The translations under genes were made by a program, and so were the position numbers. The notes beneath the pieces were generated by a model. It saw only the letters and a list, made by a program, of their open reading frames with translations. It made no database searches and was not told where the DNA came from. From Otatea glauca (taxonomy: Eukaryota > Streptophyta > Magnoliopsida > Poales > Poaceae): a DNA stretch of 64,000 nt. The stretch spans positions 59,557,524 through 59,621,523 of the forward strand of contig CM070722.1 of the NCBI GenBank assembly GCA_036346275.1, written 5' to 3'. This document shows positions 1-11,489 of this stretch, one piece after another; the first letter of the stretch is position 1; the number at the start of each line of letters is the position of its first letter.

Positions 1-94
1 CTCATCGCCGCCGCGGCGTCTCGGGTTGTGGATGCGGACGCGTGGCTCAACGGCGAAGCGGATCGCCGGTGTCTGTTGGGCGCTACGGAGCTCA

Positions 95-430
95 TCAAGT
101 CGACCAGCGAGGAAGGAGGGCCTGGAAGCGGTTCGAGTACTCTTCCACGGTCCCCGATTGCCGGCACTCGGCGAGCTCAAACAACGGCGCCGCGCGGAGG
201 GGCGGCCCAAACCGCAAGTTGAGGAGGTCCTTGAAGCGGCCCCAGCGCGGTGTTCCTTCGTCCTCCTGCAGCTGGATGTACCACAGCTGGGCCACGTCCT
301 CGAGGTTGTAGGAGGCCATCCAGACCTTCTCCTCCGCCATGGTTCGCTGTTGATGGAAATAGGACTCACAACGGTTGAGGAAGATCGGGTCAGACTTGCC
401 ATCGTGCGAGGAAATCCATCTTCCGAACAC
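95..430 (-). pseudogene. Degenerate Ty3/gypsy gag fragment
   Basis: The minus-strand reading frame matches the retrotransposon gag domain of grass gypsy elements. Recognisable blocks are DGKSDPIFLNRCESYF, then MAEEKVWMASYNLEDVAQLW, then the arginine-rich FGPPLR segment and the ECRQSGTVEEYSNRFQ block. This protein forms the virus-like particle of the retrotransposon. The frame is broken at both ends: the upstream gag leader (coiled-coil-like, rich in A, Q and E) continues in another frame across about 400-600, and the expected downstream sequence is lost after the LLPR motif near 100. Protease and polymerase would lie to the left, outside the window. It is followed on the plus strand by a primer-binding site and LTR, which fixes its orientation. 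It is dead as coding sequence. Confidence 0.85.
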
Positions 431-698
431 AGGCGAGCGTCGTTGTGGTGTTCGCCGGTCGGTTGGCGGTGGCCTGCGGATGACGACTGATCGGTGGACA
501 AGGCTTGGATTGCCTTGGCGTTGGCCTCGGCGGTGGCTTGGAGGGCTTGTACGGCCTTGGCGAGGTTCTCGACGGTGGTCTTGAGGTCGTCCCCATGGCG
601 GTAGCGCGCGAGGAAGTGGCGGGCCAGCGTGATGAAGGGCCGTGGTGGTGATGACGAAGGATTCGAGTAGGCGAGGATCGCGGGATCGTGATACCAGT

Positions 699-1159
699 TG
701 TCAGGCGTCGAGGCCCTTGGTGGCCGGACCTCGGCTCGTAACTCGTAGCCGCCGTCCGTCTTCTCCGGTGAGGTTAGACCCCTCTACCGCAGGCTTGAGG
801 AAGAAGAAGAGATTAGTAAATAGTTTTCTTGCTTGCCTCACTTCCTGTGTGGTTACCATAATATATGGCCAGCAGCCCCCTAATTTAGGAACTAATAAAA
901 GGAAGGAAATACTAATAAATAGAAAGGGCCAGCAGCCCTCTAATTTAGGACTAATAAAAAGAAGGAAATACTAATAAATGGAAAGCTATCTCTACTTTCC
1001 ATTTTACTAATAATAGAAAGCTATCTCTACTTTCCATCTTAGCCACTTGTCGTGATTTCACGCGCGCCCGCTGTTCGTGCCGCGCGTTCCGCTGCGCGTC
1101 GCACATCCCGTGCCCGACGACGCCTAGTGTATGTAAGGCCGTAACGCCCGGACATGACA
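699..1159 (-). repeat. 5-prime LTR of the minus-strand gypsy element, with adjacent primer-binding site
   Basis: Read on the minus strand, the LTR starts TGTCATGTCCGGGCGTTA at 1159 and ends CCTGACA at 699, giving the usual TG...CA termini. Immediately inside, at about 686-698, is TGGTATCACGATCC, which resembles the initiator-methionine tRNA primer site (TGGTATCAGAGC) used by many plant gypsy elements. The LTR contains an internal near-duplication (about 865-980) of a GGCCAGCAGCCC plus TAATTTAGGA unit. The matching 3-prime LTR is not in the window. Confidence 0.75.
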
Positions 1160-3680
1160 TATACTCCTAGAAAAATGGAGTATTGGGACAAACCCGTAAC
1201 CTCACAAAATTCCTAACAAAAGCGCACTCGCGTGTGCATAAAGGTGAGCACAATGATTTGGACTCTGATAGGTGGAGTCATATATCCACAACTCTACCAC
1301 TCCACCCAAAGATGGTTCCCCATAGACATATACATTCATTCTGAACATGCGCTAAGAACCAAAAAAGAACTGGAGATTCAAATAATCCTCGTAAATTACT
1401 AAAAAATGAACTGAAATTCAAAGATTTGTTTACCCGAAAACAAGTCAAATATATGAGCTGGGCTGAGCCAAGCTATAAATCCTTGCGCATTTAGAATCAC
1501 TGAATTTTTTGTTCTGCTGTCAAACTGCATGAGCACGGCAGATCTGAAGTAGAGTCTGAAATGCCGACAAGTTATCAACTGCTAAAATGCAACTCCTCTG
1601 ATGTTACGGCCTTTATGGCAGCATTCCTAGACTCATGTCTTACTGTCAGAGTGTGACGTTGTGACCATCAGTGCTTGATTTATTAGCACCATTAGGTCAA
1701 AACTATGGGGCAATAAGTCGCCTCTTTGATGTACTTACTGCTCAACTACTCGCGACATGTTTCCTCAAGTCACAGGATGTGATGTGACACAATAGGAGCT
1801 AAAAAGAAGAATATTGTCTGTAATACTTCCTGCATCTGAAAATATTATCAACTTCAGCTCATAAGCAAATCCTTAACTCTCAGAGGTAGCAGGAATCGAA
1901 CTATAGGCATGCACACTCCATTTGAATCTTCAACAACATTAATCTTCTATTGTTGATGGGTCAGCACAAAATATCCAAGAAATCGGGACAAATGTTTTTT
2001 AGCATGCTAAAAAAATTATCTGAAAACGTGGAAAATGGGAGCTAACATAGCAGCTCTAACAAATGATTGACATCAAATACCAATCATAGATGCCGCATAT
2101 CAAGCCAGATAACCAAGGGTAAGCCAATAAGTTAATAACTGGATAAAGTACCAAAATAAGTGATATATCAAAGCTTAAGATGTCCAGTGAGTGATATAAT
2201 AATAGGTCTGAAACTCTACACAATGAGTACTGAAATATATGGTGAGTCCCAGATATTCATAAATAACAAAATGTCTCAAAGTTTAGTATTATTCTCTGAA
2301 ATGAAGCTCTGAAATAAATAGGTGGTTGATTTGACTTGGTGGCAAGCTCTCCACAGTCCACATTGCATCAACATTGTAATCAGGCATCGGGATGACCTGA
2401 AAAAAAAGAGGGAGGAAAAACTGTGAGATAGTCTGTCCATTACGCCGTGAGTCCTCAATGACCATTTAATAGCAGGTTAATTTTAGAGAAATTTTACGGT
2501 GGATAAGATAGGTAGTAAACAGTGGTAGTAGAAATCAGATCTCACCGTACATTTGTTAGGTGTATTATAGACTTTTCACTGTTTGTTGCCTTTACTTGTT
2601 GGCCTTGGCACTTTCCTCTCTTTTCCGCCAATGCTGACGCCATTGTGACGAAGCCACGGCCTCTGCCTTCCTGTGTAGTCCGACGTCGGCGCCCTCTCGG
2701 ATCGTGACGACGCCATGGCCGGCGTCCTCCTGGTTCTTCATGCATTTTCTTCTTTTTTTCGCTGATGCCGACCAGGAGGGTTGTGACGCCGTGGTTGGCT
2801 CCCGCTCAAATCTTGAGGAGACCACGGTCTCAGCCTTTCTGATCGTGTGGACGCCATGGCCAGCGATCTCCCGGTTCCTAGCGACGCAGATGCCCCCGGT
2901 TGTCCACTTCCTGTAAACAGTGACGAGGGCGGCACGGGCGAATAGGACGCACGAGCAGGGAGGAGGGCTCGCAATGGCGACGGGGAAATGGTGGTGCCGT
3001 CTTCCCCATCTGGCCCGGCGTTCGTTACTGGGCTGATGCTATCAATTCCAAATTTTAATGCAAAAGCACAAAAAAATGCACATGCGTTCAAAATAAATAA
3101 AAAAGCTAACTACACTACTACCGTTTATACAAATTCTACTACCATTACTACCATATGAAGTATAACTACATCCTAACTAATCTGATTCGTTAGATCAAAT
3201 AGAATGGACGGCTAATATTCAATATTGTCTACCGTAAAAGAGCTCTAATTTTAGCTTGTCAACAATTTAGTACTTTTCCAATTTCATTTACACATATGTT
3301 ACCAGTTCAATCCAAGTTCACTTTCTGTTGCGAGATGAATAATATGAGTATATTATTGTACTGACTCAATAGGAGATTTAGTTTAAGAAATTAGACACTA
3401 AGAAATCATTGTCTTAACAAAATATTGAAATGGAATGGAGATACACAGCTAATCATCTATACCCCTTATAATGCACCTAAGCAAATTTTTCTACGTCCAC
3501 TCTAAATAATGCACCTCATTAGAGATGGCCTAATGTTCGTGCACCCAGCAAAACGTCCCCAGAAACTTAGCATTCATCAAAATGAACATCTCAGATCTTT
3601 CCTCAGTTTTACTCACCCACATCCGATGGCCATTATTTAGTATGTCTAATCATCCCTGTGGCCCACAACAGACCTCCCCC
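1160..3680. other. Intergenic DNA, no supported gene
   Basis: Mostly AT-rich sequence with stop codons in all frames. A GC-rich island at about 2630-2960 contains repeated stretches around GACGCCATGGCC and has short open frames on both strands but no recognisable domain. About 3270-3430 (CATTTACACATATG, then GATGAATAATATGAG) is related to blocks near 6140 and 7230, so it probably belongs to the same dispersed family as 5210-8560. Confidence 0.5.
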
Positions 3681-5125
3681 ACCTACATATTTGGAAGGAG
3701 AGGAATCAAACAAGGAAATAAATAAGGAGGATCGCATGCAAGGAAACAGACTTGAATTTTTACTAGCCAAAATTATACGTACTACATATTTGGAAGGAGG
3801 GTGAATCAAACAAAGAAATAAGCAGAGAATCCACATGCAAGGAAACAAGACTTGAATTTTTATTGTCTGGCATTGTGATCGTATTTTTTTAGGATATGAC
3901 CCTTCTCGAGACTTTTTACAGATCTAGCCCCATAGAGCCTAATTTACGCACGAAGAGCGTTGAATTTTGTTTTATTTTTATCTAAGGAACCAACTATGCG
4001 TGAGTCTTTGCTTAATTTTTTCAATTTTTCTCGCGGAACGTGGTGCGTGAAACCTTTTTTAATTTTTATCTTTTTTTCCTTGCGGATCCAGTGGTGGCGT
4101 GATTTATTTTCCATATTTTTCCGAAATCATCCTCAGGCCCACGCGGACCTTCTCTCACCTCCAACATCAACAAGGAAAGGGAAACAAACGTCTTGAAATC
4201 AAGGAAAAAGAAACAAACGTCCTGGAAAAGGAAAGGACCATATATTACGTGCTGAGAAAAGGAAACCGCGGGAAAAAAATTCTAGCACCTCTCTGCTGAT
4301 TTTTTCTGTCTCAAGGCTACAATCGCAAATTCATCGTTCGAGAGCCTGATTCAGAAAAATTATAACGATGATACTAATATAGTAAAAAGTTCGAGCACGA
4401 AATGCCGTAAATAATACCGCGCCATCATCTCATTGAATTTTTCCGGTTCGAGGCTACAATCGTAAATTCATCGTCGTGAGAGTGATTCGGAAAAAAATTA
4501 TAACGATAATGCCAACACAGTAAAAAATTCCCAAAAATAAAAAAACAATCAAGCGGTGTTCGTCCCGCAATAATTTTAGTAAAAAATAAATGCTTGGTGG
4601 CATTGAAAAATTCAAGCGTGGGAGAAAAATGAAAAAAATTCAAGCGGTGCGAATCCCACCGAATAATTTTGGAAAAATAAAGCGTGTCGCGGACCACTGG
4701 ATCTGCAGGAAAAAGATAAAAATTAAACAATCGATCGCCGCCACTTGGTTCCATGAGAAAAATTGAAAAAATTTAAATAAAGACTCACAAACCGCCGTTC
4801 CGTGGATAAAAATGAAAAAATCAAGCTCTCTCATGCTGAAATTAGGCTATATGGGGCTAGATCCGTAAAAAAATCTCGAAAAAGGTTATATTCGGAAAAA
4901 AATACGATCACGAGTCAAGAACAGTAAAAAATTCAAGTCTGGTTTCCTTGCATGTGGATCCTCCCTGTTTATTTCCTTGTTTGATTCGCTCTCCTTCCAA
5001 ATATGTAGTACATACAGTTTTGGTGAGGACAGTAAAAAATTTAATTCTGGTTTCCTTGCATGCGGATCTTCCCTATTTATTTCCTTGTTTGATTCGCTCT
5101 CCTTCCAAATATGTAGTACGTACAA
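3681..5125. mobile_element. Long foldback (inverted-repeat) element
   Basis: The ends are inverted: CTACATATTTGGAAGGAGAG near 3682 and CTCTCCTTCCAAATATGTAG near 5100. The homology continues inward for hundreds of bases. The block around 3895-3960 (GATCTAGCCCCATA, GCCTAATTT) is inverted at 4838-4910, and the block around 4055-4090 (AATTTTTATCTTTTTTTCCT) is inverted near 4700. Each arm carries its own tandem duplication of about 100 bp, with GGAAACAGACTTGAATTTTTA-type units at 3735 and 3838 on the left and at 4935 and 5037 on the right. The centre holds a further direct duplication with a period of about 130 bp (4302 and 4435). I found no coding capacity and could not define a target-site duplication. 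Confidence 0.7.
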
Positions 5126-5565
5126 TGTGATCACAAGATTATTTACTATTAAGTGTTATATTTATACTTATCTTCTCATTTAATTGATAAGCGGATGTAC
5201 TACCGTCGTAGCATTAGCACTGGCATTATACTAGTAATTAGTAAGTTTACTTCACATTACTAACATAATCAAAACAAATACAAGTAAATAGAGGCGTAGT
5301 ACCATGTTGTTCCTTTAGTTCTTCCATCTTGGCTATTTGATAAAAAGGGATCAAGGATCTAGGTATAGATACAATAAATGTTAAAATAGTAAAAATAATG
5401 ACCAAACGGCTTACTGGACTTATCCCTAGGAGAATAAGTGGCATCTAGTTTGCAACTCTTGGCATCAGATCCTACACAATATAGTGCCAACTGCCAAGCA
5501 TATATCACAATGTCAATCAAGAAAATATAACTGTGAATTCATTGTTTGAAATAAAAGGGTAGCAT

Positions 5566-5701
5566 CATATTTTTAAACAAACTAGTAATAGGAACAAATA
5601 CGAAGTTAACAAATTATACCAGCAAGACATCATAGCATATTTTTAAACAAACTTGTAATAGGAACAAATATGAAGTTAGCAAATTATACTAGCAAGACAA
5701 C
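5566..5701. repeat. Two-copy 70-bp tandem duplication
   Basis: CATATTTTTAAACAAACT begins at 5566 and again at 5636. Both copies continue through AATAGGAACAAATA, GAAGTTA and CAAATTATAC with only a few substitutions. It is a local, fairly recent duplication inside the larger repeat family. Confidence 0.85.
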
Positions 5702-7324
5702 TAGTTACAAAATTCCTTCTACAAATATGAGATGGTACATAACCCTTGCTACTCCATCCATTTAAACTATATAACCTCCACAAAACAAATTGTTGGAGAT
5801 ATTATTTTTAGAAGCAATTATTATTAATTAATAATTACAAAATTTAGCAGTACAAGCTAACACAACTACTTCTCTAGTACATGTATTCACAATGTAGGGT
5901 GAGAACTACACATGAATATTAATATTATGTGGATGAGTTCTAGAAGAACATGTTGGCACGAGGACGCCAACACAAGGAAGGAAATAATGGGTGTAGAAAT
6001 AGAATAGTCAATGATAGGTGGATTCCACATATCAATGGTGAGTCTTTTAAGGCCTTTCTTATTTAGCGATCAATCCTTGATATAGGTATTTTGGTTACAA
6101 ATTTTGTACTAATTGGGCCAACAATTCAAGTATTTGTTCAATTCCATTTACGTATATGATTTCTATCCACACTAAATTCTAGATCAATTTCTATTGTATT
6201 CAAGATGAAGAATACGACCAGATTATTCTAGTAATTCAGCAAGATATGTGAGTAGCTAGACATGGACACACAAATAAATTTCTTAAGAAAAAAAACCAAA
6301 ATTGAATGTAGGCCACAACTAATCCTTAGTTTATTTTACAGTACTTACACACTCAAAACATAGCATACAAATGAAAATTTAGTAACTAAATATACAGACA
6401 CTACAATTCAATACTATAATTTAACATTTGTTTCTTTTAAATCCTTCTAAACTCTACAGTCCACAAGGATGCATATATCTATTGGGCCCATGACATTCTC
6501 ACTCCTTCCATCTTGGCCATAAAAAAAATAAAGGTTTTGATCCGTTAGAATAAATGCTACACCATCGAAAGTTTAGGTAGTGACTTCCCATATTTTTTTT
6601 CTCCAAAAGTGTGGTAATTAACATTATGAATATTGTAACAACCCAACATGAAGCAATTATAAGAAAGACAAGCACCAAGATATAACAATTTGTATAGTTT
6701 CATTGTTGGAGTATATTGTGCATTGTAAAGTAACTCAAGTAAATTTTAGAATATAAATTTGATCTAAAAATTGGAAATAAATGCATTTACCTGAATTATC
6801 TGCTTGTCAATAAGAGGATAATTCACTAGAATCTGATTTCCTGTTGTTGTCATCAGATCCTACACATTATAGTGCCAAGCATACATTACAGGATCAATCA
6901 AGGGAATACAAAAATGAAGTCATTCTTTGAAATAAAAGAGTAACGCCATGTTTCCGAAGAAACCAACAGCTAAAGAAAAAAATGCAAGTAAAAAACATGA
7001 TACAGGCAATACAACCAGTGCAATTATTATTTTTAAAGTGGACCAGTAGCAGTATTTGAAAAGAGCTTTGCACAAATATGAGATGGTACATAACCTAAGC
7101 CAAGGAATCCATTTCAAACAAATAACCTATGCAGCCCAATTAATTTATTAATTGAAAAGCAATTAGTCTCAATTAATGAAGGAAGAGTAGCATTACGAGC
7201 AGTAACAACGAAACTTACCTATTTGTTTTTTTAATTCAATCCATACTCTAGTTCAATTCCTATTGTATTCAAGACGAATGATATGGGCAAATTATTCTAC
7301 TAATCCAGTAGGATATTTAAAAAG

Positions 7325-7861
7325 TGGAAATTGACTATATGCCACAAAGTTGGTGGACACTTGATAATATGCCAAATATTTAAACGACACTGATAAAATG
7401 CCACAAAGATTGATAGAAACTAGATGATTTGCCACATTTACTACTTTCCAGTATCATTTTCTTTTCTTTTCTTTTCAGATTTCTCCCATGAGAAATGACT
7501 CAAATGCCTCTCCCTGGTTTTTCCCTATCCTTCCCTGTTCCCCGCTATTAGATAATGTGGGCGGCATGATCGTGCAAGAGAGCACGGCGGCGCGAGCGGC
7601 ACGAAAGAGATCTCGACGGGGACTCGCTGGGCCTGCCGTCATGCCGTCTACTGAGCGGGTAATAGGGAAGGATAGGGAAAAACCAAGGAGAGGCATTTGA
7701 GTCATTTCCCGTGGGAGAAAAATCAGAAAAGGAAGTAAAATGGTGGCATGTGGCAAATCATCTAGTTTCCATCAAATTTTATGGCATTTTATTAGTGTCG
7801 TTCAACTATGTGGCATATTACCAAGTGTCCACCAACTTTGTGACATATAGTCAATTTTCCC
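7325..7861. mobile_element. Mutator-like foldback MITE with exact 9-bp TSD
   Basis: The element is flanked by the exact direct repeat TTTAAAAAG at 7316-7324 and 7862-7870. Its termini are inverted: the left begins TGGAAATTGACTATATG and the reverse complement of the right begins GGGAAAATTGACTATATG. Both continue through CACAAAGTTGGTGGACACTT. Pairing extends to an inner arm with AGAAATGACTCAAATGCCTC near 7491 and its inverse near 7685-7705. A 9-bp TSD plus long terminal inverted repeats is the Mutator signature. The GC-rich loop around 7560-7660 encodes nothing recognisable. Confidence 0.88.
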
Positions 7862-7870
7862 TTTAAAAAG

Positions 7871-8728
7871 CTATACATGCATTGAGAAATAATTGTCTTA
7901 AGCAAATATAAAAAATGAACCAATAGTATAAACAAATTGAGTGAAGGGATCCACATCTAATCATAAGGTGATTTATGCTACTAGTGTGCTCAAACCATAG
8001 CCAATAAGCCAAACAAACAAGGTGTAGTAAATATACAAACTTCGGAATCAATACAATAAGCAATTGTTTTCTTTTATATCATTTTCAAGTCTAGAATCCA
8101 CAAGGAGTATATCAATGAGGCCTATATCGCTCAATTGGTCCTTCCATCTAAGCCATTTCATCAAAGTTTCAATGAACCAAATCTATTGCAAAAGTAAATG
8201 CTACAACGCTAAAAGTTTTTACAATGGCATTGTATATATTTTCGTTCACAACAACAATTAATGGTATGCGCTTACCAGACTCATTTGCAAGACAACAAAT
8301 TGAGGATGCAGAGGTATCTGGTCTTCCATTCTTGTCATCAGATACTAAACAACATAGAGCCAAGTATGCATCATATGGTCAATTAAGATAATACAACTAT
8401 GTATTTATTTTTTAGGATTGAAGGTAATGCTTCCTTAAGAAACCAGTAACGGGAGCAAATATTAAGTAAAAAAAGATGTGGTACTAGCAAGATAACTAAC
8501 TAAAGAATTGAAAAAAGCTTTGTTTCACATATGTGATGTGTTGCATAACCTATGCCATGCTACCCATTCTAGACAAATAATGTATGTCATATAATTTAGC
8601 TCCAATTAATCCTAAAAGAAGACAAAACATATCTAGACTATAGCTCAATATATACGATGGAATTTGATTAACACTCAAACCACTAAGATAAGAGATATCT
8701 TAACTATAAAAATCTTAATTTAGAAACA
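7871..8728. other. AT-rich intergenic DNA
   Basis: Apart from the third copy of the degenerate tandem family (8096-8450) I see no gene, RNA gene or defined mobile element. Confidence 0.5.
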
Positions 8729-8744
8729 TCAGTGGAAATGCAAA

Positions 8745-9455
8745 TAAGTTCTGTAAAGTACCATGACTGCCTGTATTCTTGGACATATCCATCTCGGAGT
8801 CTGACTCCAAGATATCAACAATAACAGGACGCTCATGTGACCCACGACTGGGGTCCTTGTATGGTGATTTTCCATTGTAATGTGATCATGTGTGGTGTGT
8901 GATTCCCTTGTTTCACAGTGTGATCTAAGTTTTTGAGCATTGACATTCCCTTGAATTTTCGCTTTTTGATGATTTGTGAGCACTCTTCTATTGTGCTTAC
9001 TTCAATAGAAGGCGGTGCATGTTCCTGTACCTCTTTGGCTTTCTCCTCATCCATTTCTTCACTATGGTTGTTATTTTTACTATCGACTACAATACCCTCC
9101 TCTATTGGCACCTCACATGTGGTCTTCTCATACAATTTCTGCAACGTACTTTTTCATTTTGTCAACCCGTAGAACAAATAGAGCTAATGGTGGGGATGCG
9201 GGGGGAGGGAGAGAGAGAGTGAGCAGGGGGAAACTTCAATTTGGAAGATGCTGATAGGGGAAGTTGAGATGAGGTTTTATAGGAATGACAAGGTGGCATT
9301 CTAACCATTGGGGTAGCTTTGTGACCGTTGGTGGCTTTGTGATCGTTGGTGGCTTTGTGACTGTTGAGGAGAAAGGAAGAGGGAGAACATCTTTTGGAAA
9401 TATTTTGAGAGCGAATCTTTTGCATTAATTTTGGACATGGGATGAGGATGATCAA
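8745..9455 (-). pseudogene. Relic of an unidentified coding sequence
   Basis: Several minus-strand frames look protein-like but are broken relative to one another. 9455-9162 encodes a serine/proline-rich segment with a six-residue repeat (KATNDH, KATNGH, KAT). 9144-8833 encodes an acidic segment with CEVPIEEGIVVDSKNN and KAKEVQEHAPPSIEVS, then a lysine-rich KKRKFKG stretch. Around 8840-8750 another frame reads RPVIVDILESDSEMDM. Such acidic, SDSE-containing linkers are common in transposase- or Ulp1-protease-type proteins carried by plant elements, but no catalytic motif is visible and I do not assign a family. It could equally be a decayed host gene. Confidence 0.35.
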
Positions 9456-9544
9456 ATATTTTTATGCAGTTTCTAGATGTCGGGAGCAGACATCAACATT
9501 ATCTTCTCCCGTTTGGAGATATCTTAGCGTATCTTCATGGATAG

Positions 9545-9765
9545 GAGTAGGGTGCAAACAGAGCGGATAATTTCAGTTCAACCAATAAACTAAAGGCTTG
9601 TGGAGCGAATACGAAAGAGAGAAATGGGTATCCGACACTATCTGTGTCCAACTCCGACTCTGAGAAATAAATGCAAAATAGGATACATAATGAGCTATAT
9701 CCGTCCATATTCGCTCTGATGCACCTACTATATGGAAAACCGCACGCAAAAGCACTTTTCTAGAG
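9545..9765. mobile_element. Small hAT-like element remnant, copy 1
   Basis: Begins GTAGGGTGCAAAC and ends with TGATGCACCTAC, an imperfect inverted terminus. The internal motifs GGATAATTTC, CGAATACG and CCAACTCCGACTC recur in the neighbouring copy at 9807. I could not fix a target-site duplication. Confidence 0.45.
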
Positions 9766-9898
9766 GCACTTTCCAATTTGTCTCTAAAATTATGAGTTCT
9801 ATAGTCTAGGGGTGCAAACAAAATGGATAATTTCCGTCTGACCGACTGACCGAAGGCTTGCGAAATGAATACAGAATGGAGAAATAAATATCTGGTAC

Positions 9899-10149
9899 TA
9901 TAGTATTCCAGACCATTAGTGCGGTGGCTCATGTGGAGTCGTAGAATTGTGACAGTGGAATTAATCCCACATTACTTGCCTAAAGTGAGTTGTATGAGCA
10001 TATAATGCTTCCTGGATCTAAACGCAGCATCTCTGGGTTAACATTTTTACACAAAACACGGACAAAAATATAAGTAGAGTGCTATGTATGCGCGGATCCG
10101 CTCCAAGGGTGAGTTGTACATTGAGCGAATTTTGGGTCAAGGTGTTACT
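9899..10149 (+). repeat. Left LTR
   Basis: Aligns collinearly with 13517-13759 (blocks GTGGCCCATGTGGAG versus GTGGCTCATGTGGAG, and TTAATCCCACATT in both). Its first bases are TATAGTATTCC in place of TGTAGCACCCC, which fits decay by transitions. Confidence 0.7.
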
Positions 10150-11039
10150 AATGGTATTAGAGTAACCCTCTGTAAGGTCGAGGATACCGACTAAAGGAGG
10201 GTGAATAGGCGGCTTTTAAAATTTCTCTCGCTAATTTCTACAAAGCAATTCACCTCTAGTTTCCCTAATGCCAAAACCTTAACAAATATTAATGCGGAAG
10301 CGATAAACTAAGGTTTTGAAAATCAAGGGCTAAATTATCTAGGCTCACTATGTGCACTAACTAATTATGTCTCTAACAAGAATATGCAATCCTAAAGATA
10401 AGCAATCAATCAATTTAATTCTATGAATATAAATTGCTTGAACATAAATAACAAACACAATGCAAGCACAAGAGACACAATACTTTTTACCGTGGTGTTC
10501 GGAGACTTGCCGGTCTCCCCTAGTCCACGTTGAGGTTAGCCCAAACGAATTTGATCGGCTCCACGAATTGAGCACCCACCTCGAATCCACTAGTGGTAGC
10601 TCCTTTTCCCTCCCGGGTAGGCGAGCTCCAACCTTCACAAACTTCGCCGGGACTTCTCACAACCTCCGTTGAGAAGCTCACCGCGCACGACACTCTACGC
10701 CGTCTAGGAGGCGGCAACCTCCAAGAGTAACAAGTCAAGCCCTTCCGCTTGAACTTCACCTAGTGCAACACATGCACTCCGGTGACCTCCTATGTGCAAC
10801 ACATGCACTAGGATCCTCCTCAAGTGCAACACATACACAAGAGGCTCTCAATCCACTTCCTAATTGCAACACATGCAATTAGGACTCACTCTTAGCTCAA
10901 AAGGCAAATGGGAGAAGGCAACACATGCACTTCACCCCCAAGAACTCACACTTGATTTCAAAGAACCAAAAATGCCCCCAAGGCCTCTTTTTATAGCCTC
11001 CAAGCCAAAACTAGCCGTTGGGGGCGAAATCTGGAAAAA

Positions 11040-11425
11040 CTCAGCAAACCCGGTGCTACCGCCCTACTAGGACCGGTAGCACCGGCCTCCTCGCCAACGG
11101 CTAAAAAACTAGCCGTTGCAGGATGTCCGGTAGCATCGGCCAACTGGGAGCGGTGCTACCGCTAGGGCGGTAGCACCAGCCTTCACCCCAGTAGCACCGG
11201 GCCCAAGCCGAACACAAAAACACCCCCTCTGGATTTTTCACACCGGCCAGAGGAGCGGTAGCACCGAACTGCCAACCCGCCCAAAAACATCCCTCTCTGG
11301 ATTTTTCACACCGGCCAGAGAGACGGTAGCACCGGCCTCCCGGTGCTACCGGCCAAACTGCGGTAGCACCGGACTCCAGTGCTACCGGCCTTACAAGGGC
11401 GGTACGACCGGCCTCAGGGAGAAAA
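11040..11425. repeat. Array of short palindromic GGTAGCACCGG motifs
   Basis: The 10-12-mer CGGTAGCACCGG or its reverse complement CCGGTGCTACCG occurs many times in both orientations within under 400 bp, for example near 11047, 11079, 11130, 11149, 11169, 11187, 11257, 11323, 11340, 11361 and 11380. A 45-bp segment with ATTTTTCACACCGGCCAGAG is also repeated at about 11230 and 11303. It lies inside the LTR element and codes for nothing recognisable. Confidence 0.8.
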
Positions 11426-11489
11426 CACTGTTTTTCACCAAAATTTTTCTCCAAACCATTAAAGATTTATTCTTTGAGCTATGTGAGGA

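Larger units (their letters stand above)
5210..8560. repeat. Degenerate tandem family, three recognisable copies
   Basis: A block containing CATCAGATCCTACACA, ATAGTGCCAA and a run ending GAAATAAAAG occurs at about 5463-5575, 6852-6960 and 8335-8450 in the same order and strand. A second block (CCACAAGGA, then CTTCCATCTTGGCCAT) recurs at about 6460-6530 and 8096-8165, with a weaker match near 5320. A third (CTATTGTATTCAAGA) occurs near 6195 and 7262. Copies diverge by substitutions and indels. The third interval contains the MITE at 7325-7861. No gene is visible. Confidence 0.6.
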
